Shown: piece after piece, positions 46,108-58,265 of the stretch
How the letters are laid out: each line of letters begins with the position of its first letter
How positions within the stretch are numbered: position 1 is the first letter of the stretch
NCBI GenBank assembly: GCA_900074885.1
Contig: FJUW01000033.1
Span: 556,556-620,555 of the forward strand
DNA from: Rhynchosporium graminicola
Taxonomy: Eukaryota > Ascomycota > Leotiomycetes > Helotiales > Ploettnerulaceae
Reading direction: 5' to 3'
DNA length: 64,000 nucleotides
Notes under the pieces: model-generated
Database searches by the model: none
What the model was told of the DNA's origin: nothing
Seen by the model: the letters and a program-made list of their open reading frames with translations, nothing else
Made by a program: the position numbers and the translations under genes

Positions 46108-47351
46108 TGGTAAGAAGGACTGCCCGGGATGGCCTTATAATGTATATTATTGAAACATGCAAACACAGTACATTTCCGGGTAGAATAGAGGCCCAGGGTG
46201 CGGGCCAGATAGCCGAGAATCGTGTGTCTTGGCACTCCTCAGTAGGATGGATCAGAGGATCTAAATAAGTATCTGATATGAAATGATATGAAGGCTCGTG
46301 GAAAAAGCAATGAGATATTGGCTCTAAGCGATGCCATGACTCTCTCTCACACTCCGGAGTTTTGCTGACGGGACTCAATATTAAAAACATAGTGGAGCAC
46401 AGTGCTGAGATAAATGAAGTGACTGTTGATGAAAGTCACTTGTCTATACCGACTTCTATCTACTATTGCACAACTATGAGCGATCATTTTAAGAGAGAAT
46501 TGAATAATGCATTCTTTTTACCAACAAGTAGCTGTACCCGACGAGTTTTGGGTAACTTTGGATAGGAGGCAACTACCATCTTAGTCTTTCACGTCTTCTT
46601 GAAGATGTCCGTTATCTACGGTCTGAGAAGGAAGCATATATTACTGTTATTAATATGGATTCAAAGAGTCGAGGATATTTTCCTGTTACTCTACCTTCGA
46701 TTTTTCAATTAATTGAAAAGGCAAATTACTCCTGGCAGTTATCTGGACCTAAAGTGGTTGTGCTCTTCCAATCACATGCAATGAGCCTCAATCAAGGATC
46801 GATGCCAACAACTCCATGCCGGCCCAGCTCAAAGTTGCGTAACGCTCTTAATCTCGTACATCCAAGAAGTTTTCTATTCCAAAAGCAATAGAAGTAAACA
46901 GACAAAATTTGAAGTACATGAATAAGTATTTTGCGATTCTCTTTTGACTGCAGATGGCAGATGTATTCCCAGGTATGTTCATGACAGTCGTGACAATCGA
47001 TTTAGGAAGGCCAGCAGCGACGACTGCTTTTGCGACGTAGGTTGGAGCGCATTTTCAGCTTCTCCCAAAAAATGTTGAAGTAGATTATGTACCTGTTGAT
47101 ATATCCATCTGCAATAGCATCAGGTGATGATGAGACATCCATACATGTCGCACACCTAGTCTAGATACGGTTAGCGCAATTGGGGTGAGCTCCCTATAAG
47201 ACCTTCCTCTTCGACCAACCTAAAACATTCATCGAATTCTACTATAATACAACTGACCCATATCTACAATTGAGTCACATGCCCAGGGTTTGAAGCCACG
47301 ATAGACACCTTTCGAAATTCGAACGTCCGCCAAACTTTCCTTCCACATACA
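46108..47351. other. intergenic
   Basis: A 78-codon plus frame at 46655-46891 (SRGYFPVTLPSIFQLIEKA) and one at 46362-46565 may be remnants, but no family could be named. Confidence 0.35.
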
Positions 47352-48272
47352 ATGGAAGTCGAATCACGCCCAGTCAATGAATCATTACAGGAAATCGACG
47401 ATGAGTCCTGGATCATTGGGGACAGAATAATCATTTCTCGACGATACTCACCTACGTCCGACTTCACGTGGAGTGATGGCAGAGGCTCATATTACACCGT
47501 TTCTGACGCTCCAGACCCATTACCACCGTCTCGAACATTGCCATCCGCGAGCCCTATTGAGAAGGTCTATGATGCTGGTGGGGTTTCAGCAGTTTGGAGA
47601 ATTGGCGGTGCCTTCTGCAAAGTCAAAATCTTGGATCCGGACGCAACACGAGAGCACGTTACATTGGCATATATGAACAGCAAACGCCCCTTGAGCTTTA
47701 CAACTCCAGATGTACTCTATCATGCAGAATACGATGGCCGATACTATATCATCCTGAGTGGATTGACTGGCCAGAATCTCACCACTGCGTGGCCTGATAT
47801 GGATGAGGCAATGAAGCAATACTACGTTTCCCGAATTGCGAATATCTGCCAGGAGCTTACAAAATGGGAAGCTAATAGTATTAGCGGCGTCGATGGCCGG
47901 CACTTGTCGGAACTTTATCTTACTCGATTAGGGTTACCTAAAGACTGCAGCCCTCGAAACCTACTGAATAATTGTAAGGATCTAGGGATGGATTGCTCTA
48001 TCTTCCTATTTTATCACTGCGACTTGGGGCCTGGTAATATAATTGTGAATCCTGCGGATAGGTCACTAGGTATCATTGACTGGGAGACGGCTGGATTTGT
48101 TCCCAGGGAATGGATAAGGACCAACTTCTGTGTTTCAAGCGGGATGGACCTACCGGGCGATGACCAAGATACAAGAGTCGATTGGCGAAGGCGAGTTCTG
48201 AGGCAATTGGGGCAGGACGGGTTCACTGAGAATGCGGACCAATGGATGACTTGGTGGAGGAACAAGGACTAA
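47352..48272 (+). CDS. APH/choline-kinase-like phosphotransferase
   Basis: An intronless frame of 306 residues from ATG 47352. The N-lobe has EKVYDAGGVSAVWRIGGAFCKVK (ATP-binding strands with the Lys). The C-lobe has the Brenner-type catalytic loop FYHCDLGPGNIIVN (His222, Asp224, Asn229) and the metal-binding IIDWETAGFVPREW (Asp243). This is the pattern of the many fungal APH-fold proteins. Substrates are unknown; the family includes small-molecule and protein kinases. Compared with the kinase at 2476-4403 it is a different subgroup (HxD intact, shorter). Confidence 0.8.
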   Translation: MEVESRPVNESLQEIDDESWIIGDRIIISRRYSPTSDFTWSDGRGSYYTVSDAPDPLPPSRTLPSASPIEKVYDAGGVSAVWRIGGAFCKVKILDPDATREHVTLAYMNSKRPLSFTTPDVLYHAEYDGRYYIILSGLTGQNLTTAWPDMDEAMKQYYVSRIANICQELTKWEANSISGVDGRHLSELYLTRLGLPKDCSPRNLLNNCKDLGMDCSIFLFYHCDLGPGNIIVNPADRSLGIIDWETAGFVPREWIRTNFCVSSGMDLPGDDQDTRVDWRRRVLRQLGQDGFTENADQWMTWWRNKD

Positions 48273-48481
48273 TGGAGATTGATTTATAGTTCCTCCGAAA
48301 TGCCTTTAGTAGATGGGTACAGTCTAGTGAGAGCCACTCTCCTGATTGACCCTGAAATCCCTTCTCTACCCAAATGAATGTTTCCTAGCCAGCTTCTTCC
48401 CAATTGTTGCAAGATAGACGCTAGAAGATATCAGTATACCCCCCTAAAGATCGTTTAATACATACAGAGAAATGTTGTCTC

Positions 48482-48628
48482 CTATTTTACAACAGTTGGA
48501 AGATTTTTGCCGCACGTGCTGCCATCCGACTTCTTCCCGGCGCAGGTTTCAATTTTAGTAAAGTTGTTATATCCGCACACAGGACAGTTGACACTATCGA
48601 TTGGCTTGCTTGGAATGGAGGCGGCCAT
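48482..48628 (-). CDS. candidate 48-aa zinc-ribbon-like micro-protein
   Basis: A small minus frame from ATG 48628 to TAG 48482. It encodes 48 residues with four cysteines spaced as CPVCGYNNF and CAGKKSDGSTC, i.e. C-x2-C-x11-C-x8-C, which could hold one zinc ion. The composition is protein-like and the C-terminus is basic. No domain name is claimed. Confidence 0.4.
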   Translation of the reverse strand: MAASIPSKPIDSVNCPVCGYNNFTKIETCAGKKSDGSTCGKNLPTVVK

Positions 48629-51600
48629 ATTTGACTTGTGAATATCAGGCTACATAGGGTTGAGTAAGTACGATTCTTGAAAAGCTTATGAGTAAGATGT
48701 TTGCCATACGTGCAAAATAGACGCTGCTTTGGATGGATATTTTGAAGCTATGAGTGTGCAAAGTTGAAACCGGAAAGCCAAAAGTCTACGATTGACTATT
48801 TATATTGCGAACGTTACTCCAGATACGTCTGCTTAGCAGGGCGTAATGCCTATATGCAGTGATTGAGAGGAGAGAGCATTTCTTGATCTCATCACTTCCA
48901 TTGAACTGCATCTGATTTCCTGTACCACAGTGATGAGACAGAAGGTGGGGTAAGGGCGAGTAGCAGTGTTGCGCTACGCGCCCGAAGAAAGGCCTCTGAT
49001 TCATTGGGATTGAGCATTACCGTAGGTTGTACTCGGTAAGATTTAAATTGAGGTCCAGGCAGCCCAGGTAGCGAGATCTCTTCTCGATGTCAACTATTCA
49101 TAACCACAACTAGAAACAATAGCATTGCATATTGCTTCCGTAACCCCTGGCCCTCAAGTGAAGTAATCAAGTGAATTGCCACCACGTACAACCCAGGACC
49201 AATGGAACGTGCGTCAGAAAGCCTCTGGCAAGAGACCTCAGGGCTAAAGTGGAAGTTGTTCCGCTTCGGTCTAGCGAAGTCTCCTAAAGAGTTGACAGTT
49301 GCTTGAATACCCCCGATCGTTCAAAATCCACTAGTACCATGTTTCTCTGGTTTTGGGGTTTTATAGCACTTTTGGTAGCCGTATATTACGATACAGTGCG
49401 TTTTAAGAAATGTACTCTCCATCTGACGGTTGAGAAGCAACGGAACATGGACCAAAATGTACCTCCTTTTTATTTTCGGACCATGCTATTTGTGGGCTGC
49501 GGGATGAGTGTGACAGACTGCCTGAACTATCATGTCTCTGCCAATGTTGATCGTCCAGATTCTATTGAGCGATACTGCTCGCACAAAGGGATTTCACCCC
49601 AGTGTTGAAGCACGAACTTGCCACTATCACTAGGCTGAATTGCTTTATGACTTTGACGCAACATCTGGTTTCGTAGCACTTTCGCAGTGAACACTTCTAT
49701 TATCATATTACTGCTCCGAGAGAGAACCACTTAGTGTTTCGCTCGCCAGGTGAAGCCCAATTCAGCTGACAATACTAAGACAGTAAACCCTTCGTGGCTA
49801 CGACTCTTGATTCAGTTCGCAAATAATGCTCCTGCTGCAATGTACGATCATACTCCCACTATTTCAACCGAGGAAAACTTAATTCGAAAAAGGCTATAGT
49901 AAGAAGTAGCCGGTGAATCCCCGAATGGCATTTCACAGACCAGATGTATCATTCATATTGCGAGACCGGATTACGACTCGGCTTGCGGACATCCATTCAG
50001 ATTGCGAGGGCCAATCTCGACTTCAATTTGCGGAGTCTCGTCGAGAAAGACCTCCAACCAGACTTCGTAAATTCCTGTGTGCATGATGCCGAAAACAAGC
50101 GAGAACTCGTCCGAGTATTTCTAGCCCAACTAGACCTCGGTGTGGAACTGAGAGATAACCTTTCGTCCCCTGTACCCAGCCCGTGGTTTGCAATTCTTCG
50201 ATATACTTGACTATAACGAGGTCATATCAAAGTCAAAGAAAGTTGGGATGTATGTCGACAATCTGGAGTCCTGGCATGAAAGTTTCGATGAATGGTTAGT
50301 ATCTGGGAAACTTTCAAAGAAGCATAAGTCTGTAAGAACCTATAGTGGCTTGAAAGCCATAGGTTCTCAGTAGGTGGGAGTTTCTCTTCGAAGTATCAAT
50401 AACATCCACAGCATCGCTTACAGAGCATGAGATCTTCGAAAGCCGCCCCTGCCTCACGTGATATGTTCGCTTAAATGGCTATATTAATAACAGTCACTCA
50501 CTTGAAAGGCCTTCCTTGCCGATTGTTGATCCCCCTCTTCAGCACCTACTGTCAAAAGCTGAGTTGACTATTTCATTATTCAAAGGACAATTCCATCACA
50601 TCGAGATGCTCAGATGTGTTTCCTGAAGTCTGATCTTTCTTGAAGTCGATCATCTTGTTTTCGACTCTCGAGAAATGAAATTGAATAGATGCCAGATGGA
50701 GACACAGATCAGCTGAAGCGAGGCTCAAAACCCCGGCTAAGCAGCACTCAGCAAAGGTAGACACTCTCACAGATAATTATTGGGTTACGGTCTTCACGGC
50801 CAAACGTCGTCTACTTATGATGCTGAGGGTTCGTCCCTACTCTATTGTACAGAAGAATGATGAGATCTTGATCGATCGAAAAGGGTGCTAACAATCGTCT
50901 CGTGCTCAGAATAACCTCGTCTATTAACATACAGAGCCCCTATAGTCATTCGATCATTTTATCCCTACTCCAAAGTTATTCCACAATCCATGACTTGACG
51001 CACGAATCGACGAGTTTTCCTATTTCCAATCGATATCTGCTATCCACGTCGTCAGTTAATACAAACTTATAAAATCCAAACCAGCTTTAACTAAAAGGGT
51101 CCAAGATCAAGTTATCTGTATATGTATCCTGATGATGTTGTTACCTGATCCCCAAAAAAGCAATCACTTTCTCTGCCATGGGTTCAAGTTCCGACACGAC
51201 ATATACATTGCATATCCGTGCAAACCAGCCACGACGAGGATCTTGGCTTAGGTCTTGAAGGAAGGCTGTATTGAACTCAATTCAACGCTTACTTTTTGAG
51301 CACAATGCCATGCATGGCCGGCTGAGTATATAGTTTGCAAGAAAGCAGCCAATCCTTCGAAAATATTTTGCCATTCAACTCCCAAAACAAGACCGACGCT
51401 GGAACCCCGAGGCCATCTAGGGCCGAGCCAGGAATCCAAGTGCTAGCTAGCCCTGGCTCCGTACTTGAAAAAGTAAGAATAATGTGAATGGTTGGAATCG
51501 ACAGATAACACGAAGTCAACACGTCGTCGTCAGCCTCCTTGCACCGACAAGCCAGGCCAAGCTAGCGCCAAGACCCGGTAACCGGCTCCTGAAGATCGCT

Positions 51601-52555
51601 TCCTTACAGGGCGTGAACCCGCTACGGACATGCTACAAGTGATAACCCACTATTACATCACGAGGTTTTTGCGACTTCCTTTTGTATGTTTTCGCGATTG
51701 TTTGATCTCCAGCAATTGAGGCAGGTGCAGAATTTCCAACCTCCTGTTGCGAGTTTGAAGATGTCCAAGTGTTTTCCCTATTCCTCAATCTGATCGAGGA
51801 AGATGCGCGTTTGTAATTTTCGACGCCGAATCCAATCTCATCCCATCCAATCCAGTCCAAAGTTCCAGGACGAACCGTCGGCTCCCGATATGATCCGCAT
51901 CCGGGCCGGCACCCATGAAGTTCTCTTCCCGCAACACCCAACATCCTCAGCCAAGCAAAACAACGTCAACAACCCTCCCTACTCACTTGGCAATCGGTCC
52001 CCAATTCGCAGTCAGCTCGCGCGATAGTTCGTGTAACTGTCCTTTCGAGCTGCAGCTCTTCATCCTACCCTGGTATAACCTCCTAGTGGTGCATAGGATG
52101 ACGCGGACGTCAACGCGAAGGGCTGCTTGAGTGGAGAAGCTAGAGACACGATACGAAGACGGCAGCTGCTGGTGCATTGAATTGCCATTGGATACGAGAT
52201 GAAAATATGGGTAGGTATATGTAGGTAGGTGGTGCTTACTTTTTCTCGCTGTTTGGGAATTGAAAACCTGCTTTTGTTTGTTTTGATTGAGACTCTGGTA
52301 TTAATTTTTACTTCTTGGGTTTTGGGTCGAGACTGTGACTGCATTAGCCTGTTTGTTGATATACCATTCACTACGCCACGCCCTGCCACGCCCTGCCTTG
52401 CCTTGCCGCCTCGATACAAAATTTCCTCTCTCCTTTTCTTTCTTGAACACGGCTCAATCTACAAATCTCTCTTCATCTTCACCTGGATCTTCAAATCCAA
52501 TTTCAACCTCAATCACAAATCAAACTTGCACCCTATCAACCTCCAGCAAGCTAAG
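48629..52555. other. long gene-poor stretch
   Basis: About 3.9 kb with only short frames. The pair at 49944-50210 and 50188-50373 (plus) is protein-like (FLAQLDLGVELRDN, FFDILDYNEVISKS) and could be one exon with a frame change, but no family was recognised. 51803-52130 holds overlapping short frames of low-complexity type. Confidence 0.4.
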
Positions 52556-52675
52556 ATGCTCGAAACAACCCCCATCGTACTCATCTGTCTCTGCGGCGTT
52601 ATCCTCGCCATTGGAATCGCTTCACTGGTGGGAATTGCTCTGAAGAAGAAGAATCCGAGGACCATTGCTGTCTGA
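52556..52675 (+). CDS. candidate 39-aa single-pass membrane micropeptide
   Basis: From ATG 52556 to TGA 52675. A short N-terminus is followed by a continuous hydrophobic helix (PIVLICLCGVILAIGIASLV) and a basic tail GIALKKKNPRTIAV, i.e. a membrane span with positive-inside end. The 150 bases upstream are C/T- and CAA-rich, as in leaders of well-expressed fungal genes. No family is claimed. It could also be the end of a longer spliced gene. Confidence 0.4.
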   Translation: MLETTPIVLICLCGVILAIGIASLVGIALKKKNPRTIAV

Positions 52676-54881
52676 ATCGGCTAGGATTGTGACTGGAAAT
52701 GCAGCAGCAATCGGTGGTGGGATCAGAGGTCGATGATCGAAGAGTGCAAGGATAAATGCAAGGACGAGTTTTTTAAGGAAGGGAAGGCCAAGCTCACGAT
52801 ACTATACCTCCAGATCTGATTGCAGAGTCGTGGAGGACTATAAGGTCTCGAATGATGTACGAATATACGCCCCACATTTCAATTTTGGTTCGGGTTCGCT
52901 CGAGGTATGGCAACGGCTGCGCGAGCATTTGACGATGACGAGATGGAACGCCTGCGAAATCAATCTATGTACGAGAATCTCATCCGCCAAATTCTACTGC
53001 TCAATTTGATGTCACCCCGCCAATTTCAGTCGACCAAGCACCATCTGCAACCAAACTACGAATCTCCCTTCAACCTTTCGCTATCCTTCTTTCGCGATCT
53101 AGTTCACACCATTCCAGTGTCTAGTAGCACGAATCGCATACGAACAGTCTAATGCTGATGAATCTCAGCTGGAGGGAAATACATGCGCTCAACCAAATAC
53201 ACGCTATATACCCGATGGTTGATGAGCCAGCCGTCATAAACGTTGGTTAGTACTGTGGGATGGTGTGCCACTTCAAATGCTGGCTAGCCCGTGAAGGAGA
53301 TCATCGAATCCTTCACAGCTTTTCCAATCGAAGCGATGCGAAGAATACTCGAGATGGATAGGCACCACATCGTGCCGTATGACTACATGCGAGACTACAG
53401 CTACAGGTGCGACAAGATGCGGCGCGGATTCATGCAGTAAGGATGAGCAAACTGGTGGAATTTTCTCGTTCTCCTAGACAGCAAGTCTGGATATGTTCCC
53501 GTAGGGTCCCCTAGGGATGAAGCGAATTGAATAGATGTACCTCTCTGAACATGAATTTATAAGCATTCTGAATATGATTTTCTAATTCCTCAATGCTGAA
53601 AAAAGGAAGGCGTCGTAAATTTGTCTTTGATGTGATACTCTGCTTCCTTCTCCTCCGTGTCGACTAATCTGCTCAAGGAGGCTATACATATTCATCTCCG
53701 GCGAAGCGATCACATCCACCCACCTACCTAGTGCGCTCATCGTCAGATTGCTGCTTTCCAAGCGAGGCCTTCAAAAACTCAAGGGACTTTCAAGTTTTAG
53801 TTTCTCGTGGTATCCTGTACTGTTTTCGCGACTTTTCTCATTCACCGAGTTCTAGTATCGATTTCTACTCTCGAGCTACGCCGCTAATCATTCTTCTCTC
53901 ATCTCGCGAAAGATGAATGCTTCCCAGGCACCATACCTAGGTAGTCTCGAAAAGCACATTGTAGATAAGTATGATATCTATAATGCAATACGCACTACGG
54001 CCTAACCTAAATCCTCCGGTTTCCAGATCCTCTTCACAAAATTCGCTTATAACGTGATCGGTCAGATTATATCCTATTGCGAGCTAGAAATAGCCTTCCT
54101 CTCCGCCGTTTCTCCCTCGCTATCTCATCTCATCTCATAACCCCCTAAACCACTACCAGCGCATCCTTGAACGCTACCTACCTACCTACCTACCTCCCTC
54201 CGTCCACCGTTCCTCCTCATCATTATCTTCATCATCATCAGTACGCTTCAAAAGGAATCATCAGTATCAAACGCACCTACCTACCAAGCCATTCAACAAT
54301 CCCCGCCATCTCCTACAGGGTTTAGGCAGCGAATCATCTCATCGTCCTTCCCTCAATTCAATTTTCCTCGTATACAACTCTCATATGTCCATCTCCTACC
54401 CTTCTCCGGCTTCATCTCAATCTCCATCTCCATCTTTCTCCACAACAGCAGCAATGCATACCCACACCCCTCCCTCCTCATGAGATGTCACCCACGCAGA
54501 AGTAGAAAATCAATATAACATTGAATGAAGACATCGGCCAGATCAAAGTCATTGAGAGAACAAGGCTCTAGCCTCGTCCACTCGCTTATTTATTATCGGA
54601 GCGTTTGCATTGTGACCGGGAAAGATCCATGATGGAGGCAATGCGGAGTGACGAGTAAGTATGAGTAAACTTGTAGGACTGGATAAGAAGTAGAAAGGAG
54701 ATTGGTGAGAGCGCATCCTGGTTTTGGATTGTGGATCTGGGGATTATGTTTAATAGTAATGAAATGACGGTGTGCGGAAAGAGAGGTCCTGATGATCGTG
54801 ATGAATCAGGAACAGAAGAATCGATGGACATGACTCCATACTTGTTGCCTATCTGCATTCTAGATGTAAAGTATTACAGTG
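52676..54881. other. gene-poor stretch left of the transposon island
   Basis: An 81-codon plus frame (52907-53152) starts MATAARAFDDDEMERL. With a plausible 53-bp intron (GTGTCT..CTCAG) it could extend to about 53230. Another open piece (53290-53441) reads IESFTAFPIEAMRRILEMDR. A real small gene is possible but not established. A CTAC microsatellite lies at 54175-54196. Confidence 0.35.
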
Positions 54882-55071
54882 ATTCTTCGGTTTAGCGTGA
54901 TTCTTCAGTAAATAACGCCGGTATACCGCCTTTTAGTATGAACCCTACCAAATATTAATATACTGTAATTATCAGAACTAGAAACCACTAAAGCTCTATA
55001 AATACTATATCGATTTGCCTCTAAACTACGTCTTCTTGAAGCTCTTAATCTATAGAGTATATATTAAGTCT
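54882..55071 (+). repeat. left terminal inverted repeat (190 bp)
   Basis: Pairs with 59702-59891 reversed; mismatches are mostly transitions. Confidence 0.85.
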
Positions 55072-55129
55072 ACTATAATATTAATATTATAGCTCCTAAT
55101 CTACTAGTATAGAAAACATACCAAATCGA

Positions 55130-55523
55130 TCAAGTACTACGTTCAGGAGAGAATCTTAACGTGCGCGCCTTAGTAAGAGAGTATAGAATAATATATAAGA
55201 TAATTTACTAGCGTAATTATCGAATCTAATAAGATAAGGCTCTAAATCGACGCCGGAGAGGTCCTTAGCTAGTAATAACTGATAATATAGAGCTATATAT
55301 TATAGCTCTATTAGAGAGAGATCTAGATCTATACGTAGATAAGATTACTACTTACCTTCACGAAGCTTACGATATCGATATATCGATTAATTAAGTCTCT
55401 AAAGCTCTTAAACGAATCAAATATACTAAGAAGGTACTCTTAGTATCTATAGCCTAACGAAACGACGAATTAATCGCTACTTAGAGGCGTAAGATAGTAT
55501 TCTGGAATTCTTATTATCTTTAC
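55130..55523 (+). pseudogene. Tc1/mariner-like transposase N-terminal part, RIP-mutated and disrupted
   Basis: The plus frame shows ALVREYRIIYKIIY, then LNRRRRGP (the linker between two helix-turn-helix motifs), TDNIELYIIALLERDLDLYV, KITTYLHEAYDIDISIN, VSKALKRIKYTKKVL, then RNDELIAT, a TAG where Trp is expected, and RRKIVFWNSYYLY. The next expected element, the first DDE strand, is missing because the LTR element begins at 55524. Confidence 0.65.
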
Positions 55524-55794
55524 TGTAACGACACAAGACTCAAGGCGGTATACGAGCAAGGATAAAACAAGTAGGGAGGCTAAGAGCGATCTTATATAGT
55601 CTACTACTAAGGAAACAAAAAGATAAGGAAAAGAAGAGGAGAGATATAGAGTGCGAAGCCCCTTATATATATATGCCGGTACTAGTCCGATATTATACCG
55701 AGTCGGATACTAGTTATGCCGGGATACCTATGACTTAGGCCCTGGTATCTGTTCTTCCCCTCATGTGATATTCAGGTAAGCTGTCGTCATAATA
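55524..55794 (-). repeat. LTR, copy 1
   Basis: Begins TGTAACGACACAAGACTCAA, the less mutated copy. It matches 57995-58265. Confidence 0.8.
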
Positions 55795-57994
55795 TTAGAA
55801 GTTAACTAGATATTATTCCGGCTATAATAGCTTATAGTAGAGCGTATCGAGCTTGACTTGAAATTATTATATCTATTTAATACTAATAATTATATCTTAT
55901 TATTCTAAATCGAGAAGAATAAAAGAGTAGTTATAGATACGCCTATTATTAATAGAAAGATATAAATATATAAAATAAGAAATATAAGTTCTAACGGACT
56001 ATTAGAAACTATACATTAGAATAGAATAAGGTAGTAGCTCGATTTTAAAACTAAGGGCCCCTAATAGTTATCTAGTAAAAGTATAATTAATAAATAAGTA
56101 TCTGTTCGCTCCGGTATCGATTAAGGTATTTATAGAGACTCCTAGCTTATTTATACTAATTATAATCAGGTATATAAATTACTTACTTTCTATTAAGAAG
56201 TTAAAGTTAAGATCAGAGAGATTATACTTATATAGACTTAAGAAGGAGTTTTTACTTAAGCCTTATTATTTTCCTCTAGTATTAGTTCAGATTCGGAAGG
56301 TATGTCTTCTATTACCTCTTCGGTCGCTCTTTCCTCTTCCGGGAATTCGTCGATTAATTAAACCTTAAGCGAGTTAGAGTAATCTAGCTTAATATAATTA
56401 AGCTATCTATAATTATAATACCTAAGGAGTTCTCCGGTTATTATAATAAAGCGTTTTAACGCGGAAGGAGTACTAGCTTATACTAAGGTAGAGGTATATA
56501 TATATAGTATAAGAGTAGTCTATCGAGGAGCTAAGTTTAAGGACTAGTAAGAAGTAGAACTAGAAGAGGTTATAATAGTAATAGTAAGCTTATAGTACTA
56601 TATCTAGGTAGTAGCTTTCTTAAGATAAGTACGTTCTGAGTTATAGTAATACTTAGTATTAAAAGAAAGTAAGGATCTGACTATAGAAGCGTAATCCTTA
56701 TTGTATATTAGTTTCATAATAAGAGTTAAAATATATAAGGATAATATAATCTTATCTTATATATAGAAGAACTACTTCTTCTTTTTAACTTTACTTTAGA
56801 TAATAGTGCTTTATAATTAACTATAGAACTTAGTAAAAGTCTCGCGGGTATAGCCGGGTTATTATATTTCTTAGTAATAAAAAGTATTATAGTAGTTATC
56901 TTCTTTTAAACTAGTAAGAAAGTTCTCCTCTAATAAGGAGATTATTTTATTATTAGTCTTAAACTTATTAGTAAGATACTAAGGTATAAGATACTCCTTA
57001 GCTAATCTAGTAACTAGTCCCTATACGAGAACACGCTAGGAGAGGTCCGTAGGATAGTAGTTAGTATTTATAGCTAGCCGGTCTCCTATTAATACTCTCT
57101 ATTAGAGGAAAGTAGGATCTGATCTATTATCTAAGGGTAAGATCGTCTTAGTAAGATAAGACTTCTTAAGGCGTAATTCTATTAATTCGGCACCGGGAGA
57201 AGGCGATAGTTTATTAGGAATAGTATCCTCTCTCTTAGTACTATATATTAGAATAGAGTTTATTAGCTTATTAAACTCCGGAATATATAGAGATTATAGT
57301 ACTAGCTCTAGTAAGAGAGTCGAAGATAAGCGAGGGACTCCTTTCAGGAACTTATCTTATATAGAGATTAGTTTATTTATAGTATCTTCTAGAGAGTTAT
57401 TCTTTTCCTCTTAGTTTACTAATTATTATAAGAAGGAATAGATCAGATTCGAGTTATCAATAGAAGTAAGAGTACTTAGTAATTATACTCTTAGTAAATT
57501 TCGCTTTTATTTTCTTTTCTCTTTTAGTTAGTATTTCCTTAATAAGGTATTAATATTCCTTAATATAAGAGATATTTAAAGTAAGGAAAAGTATAATAAA
57601 TTAGGTTCAGAAGTAGAGCGGGAAGGATCGCGTTAAGTTCCTCTAGAACTAGAAGAGTCTCTAGTTTATTAGTTAGGAGCTATAATAATAGCTTAAAAAG
57701 GGATATATTAGAGCTATTTCAGTAGTAATACGTAGAAGTTAAAGTTCTACGGTATTTATTATACTTTCTTTAAAATCTATCTATAATTCCTTTATACTAG
57801 GGGAGTTATTAAAAGAGTATTAGTAAAGACTTCCTCTATTATACTATTTGCGATAAGCTAAATTAAACCCTAATTTATAGCTATCTAAGAGATCTCTAGA
57901 ATCTCAGCTATATAAGAGTAATTATCGAATAACTTACTTAGTAGATAAGATATTATATTAAGTTATCTCTAGCTATCTTAATCTTTTTATTTAA

Positions 57995-58265
57995 TATAAT
58001 AATATAAGACTTAAAGTAGTATATAATTAAGGATAAAATAAGTAGGGAGGCTAAGAGCGATCTTATATAATCTACTACTAAGGAAATAAAAAGATAAGGA
58101 AAGGAGAAGAAGAGAGATAGAGTATAAGGCACCTTATATATATATACTAGTACTAGTCCGATACTATCCCGAGTCGGATACTAGTTATACCGGGATACCT
58201 GGGAACTTAGGCCCCGGTATCTATCCTTCTCCTCGTATGATATTCAGGTGAGCTGTCGTCATAAC
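57995..58265 (-). repeat. LTR, copy 2
   Basis: Begins TATAATAATATAAGACTTAA, which is the start of copy 1 with only C to T and G to A changes. Confidence 0.8.

Larger units (their letters stand above)
55524..58265 (-). mobile_element. nested LTR retroelement, gag-protease type, without visible reverse transcriptase
   Basis: It is flanked by direct repeats of 271 bases (55524-55794 and 57995-58265) that differ almost only by C/T and G/A. The internal part is about 2.2 kb. On the minus strand it shows a retropepsin motif LIDTGAN (codons at 56104-56124) and, upstream of it, a possible decayed zinc knuckle near 56850. No reverse transcriptase or integrase motif could be read and the length leaves little room for them, so it resembles a non-autonomous gag-type LTR element. 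Confidence 0.65.

Noticed and set aside
46085..46390. 101-codon minus frame
   Set aside because: Runs into the tRNA-Pro gene and has no domain.
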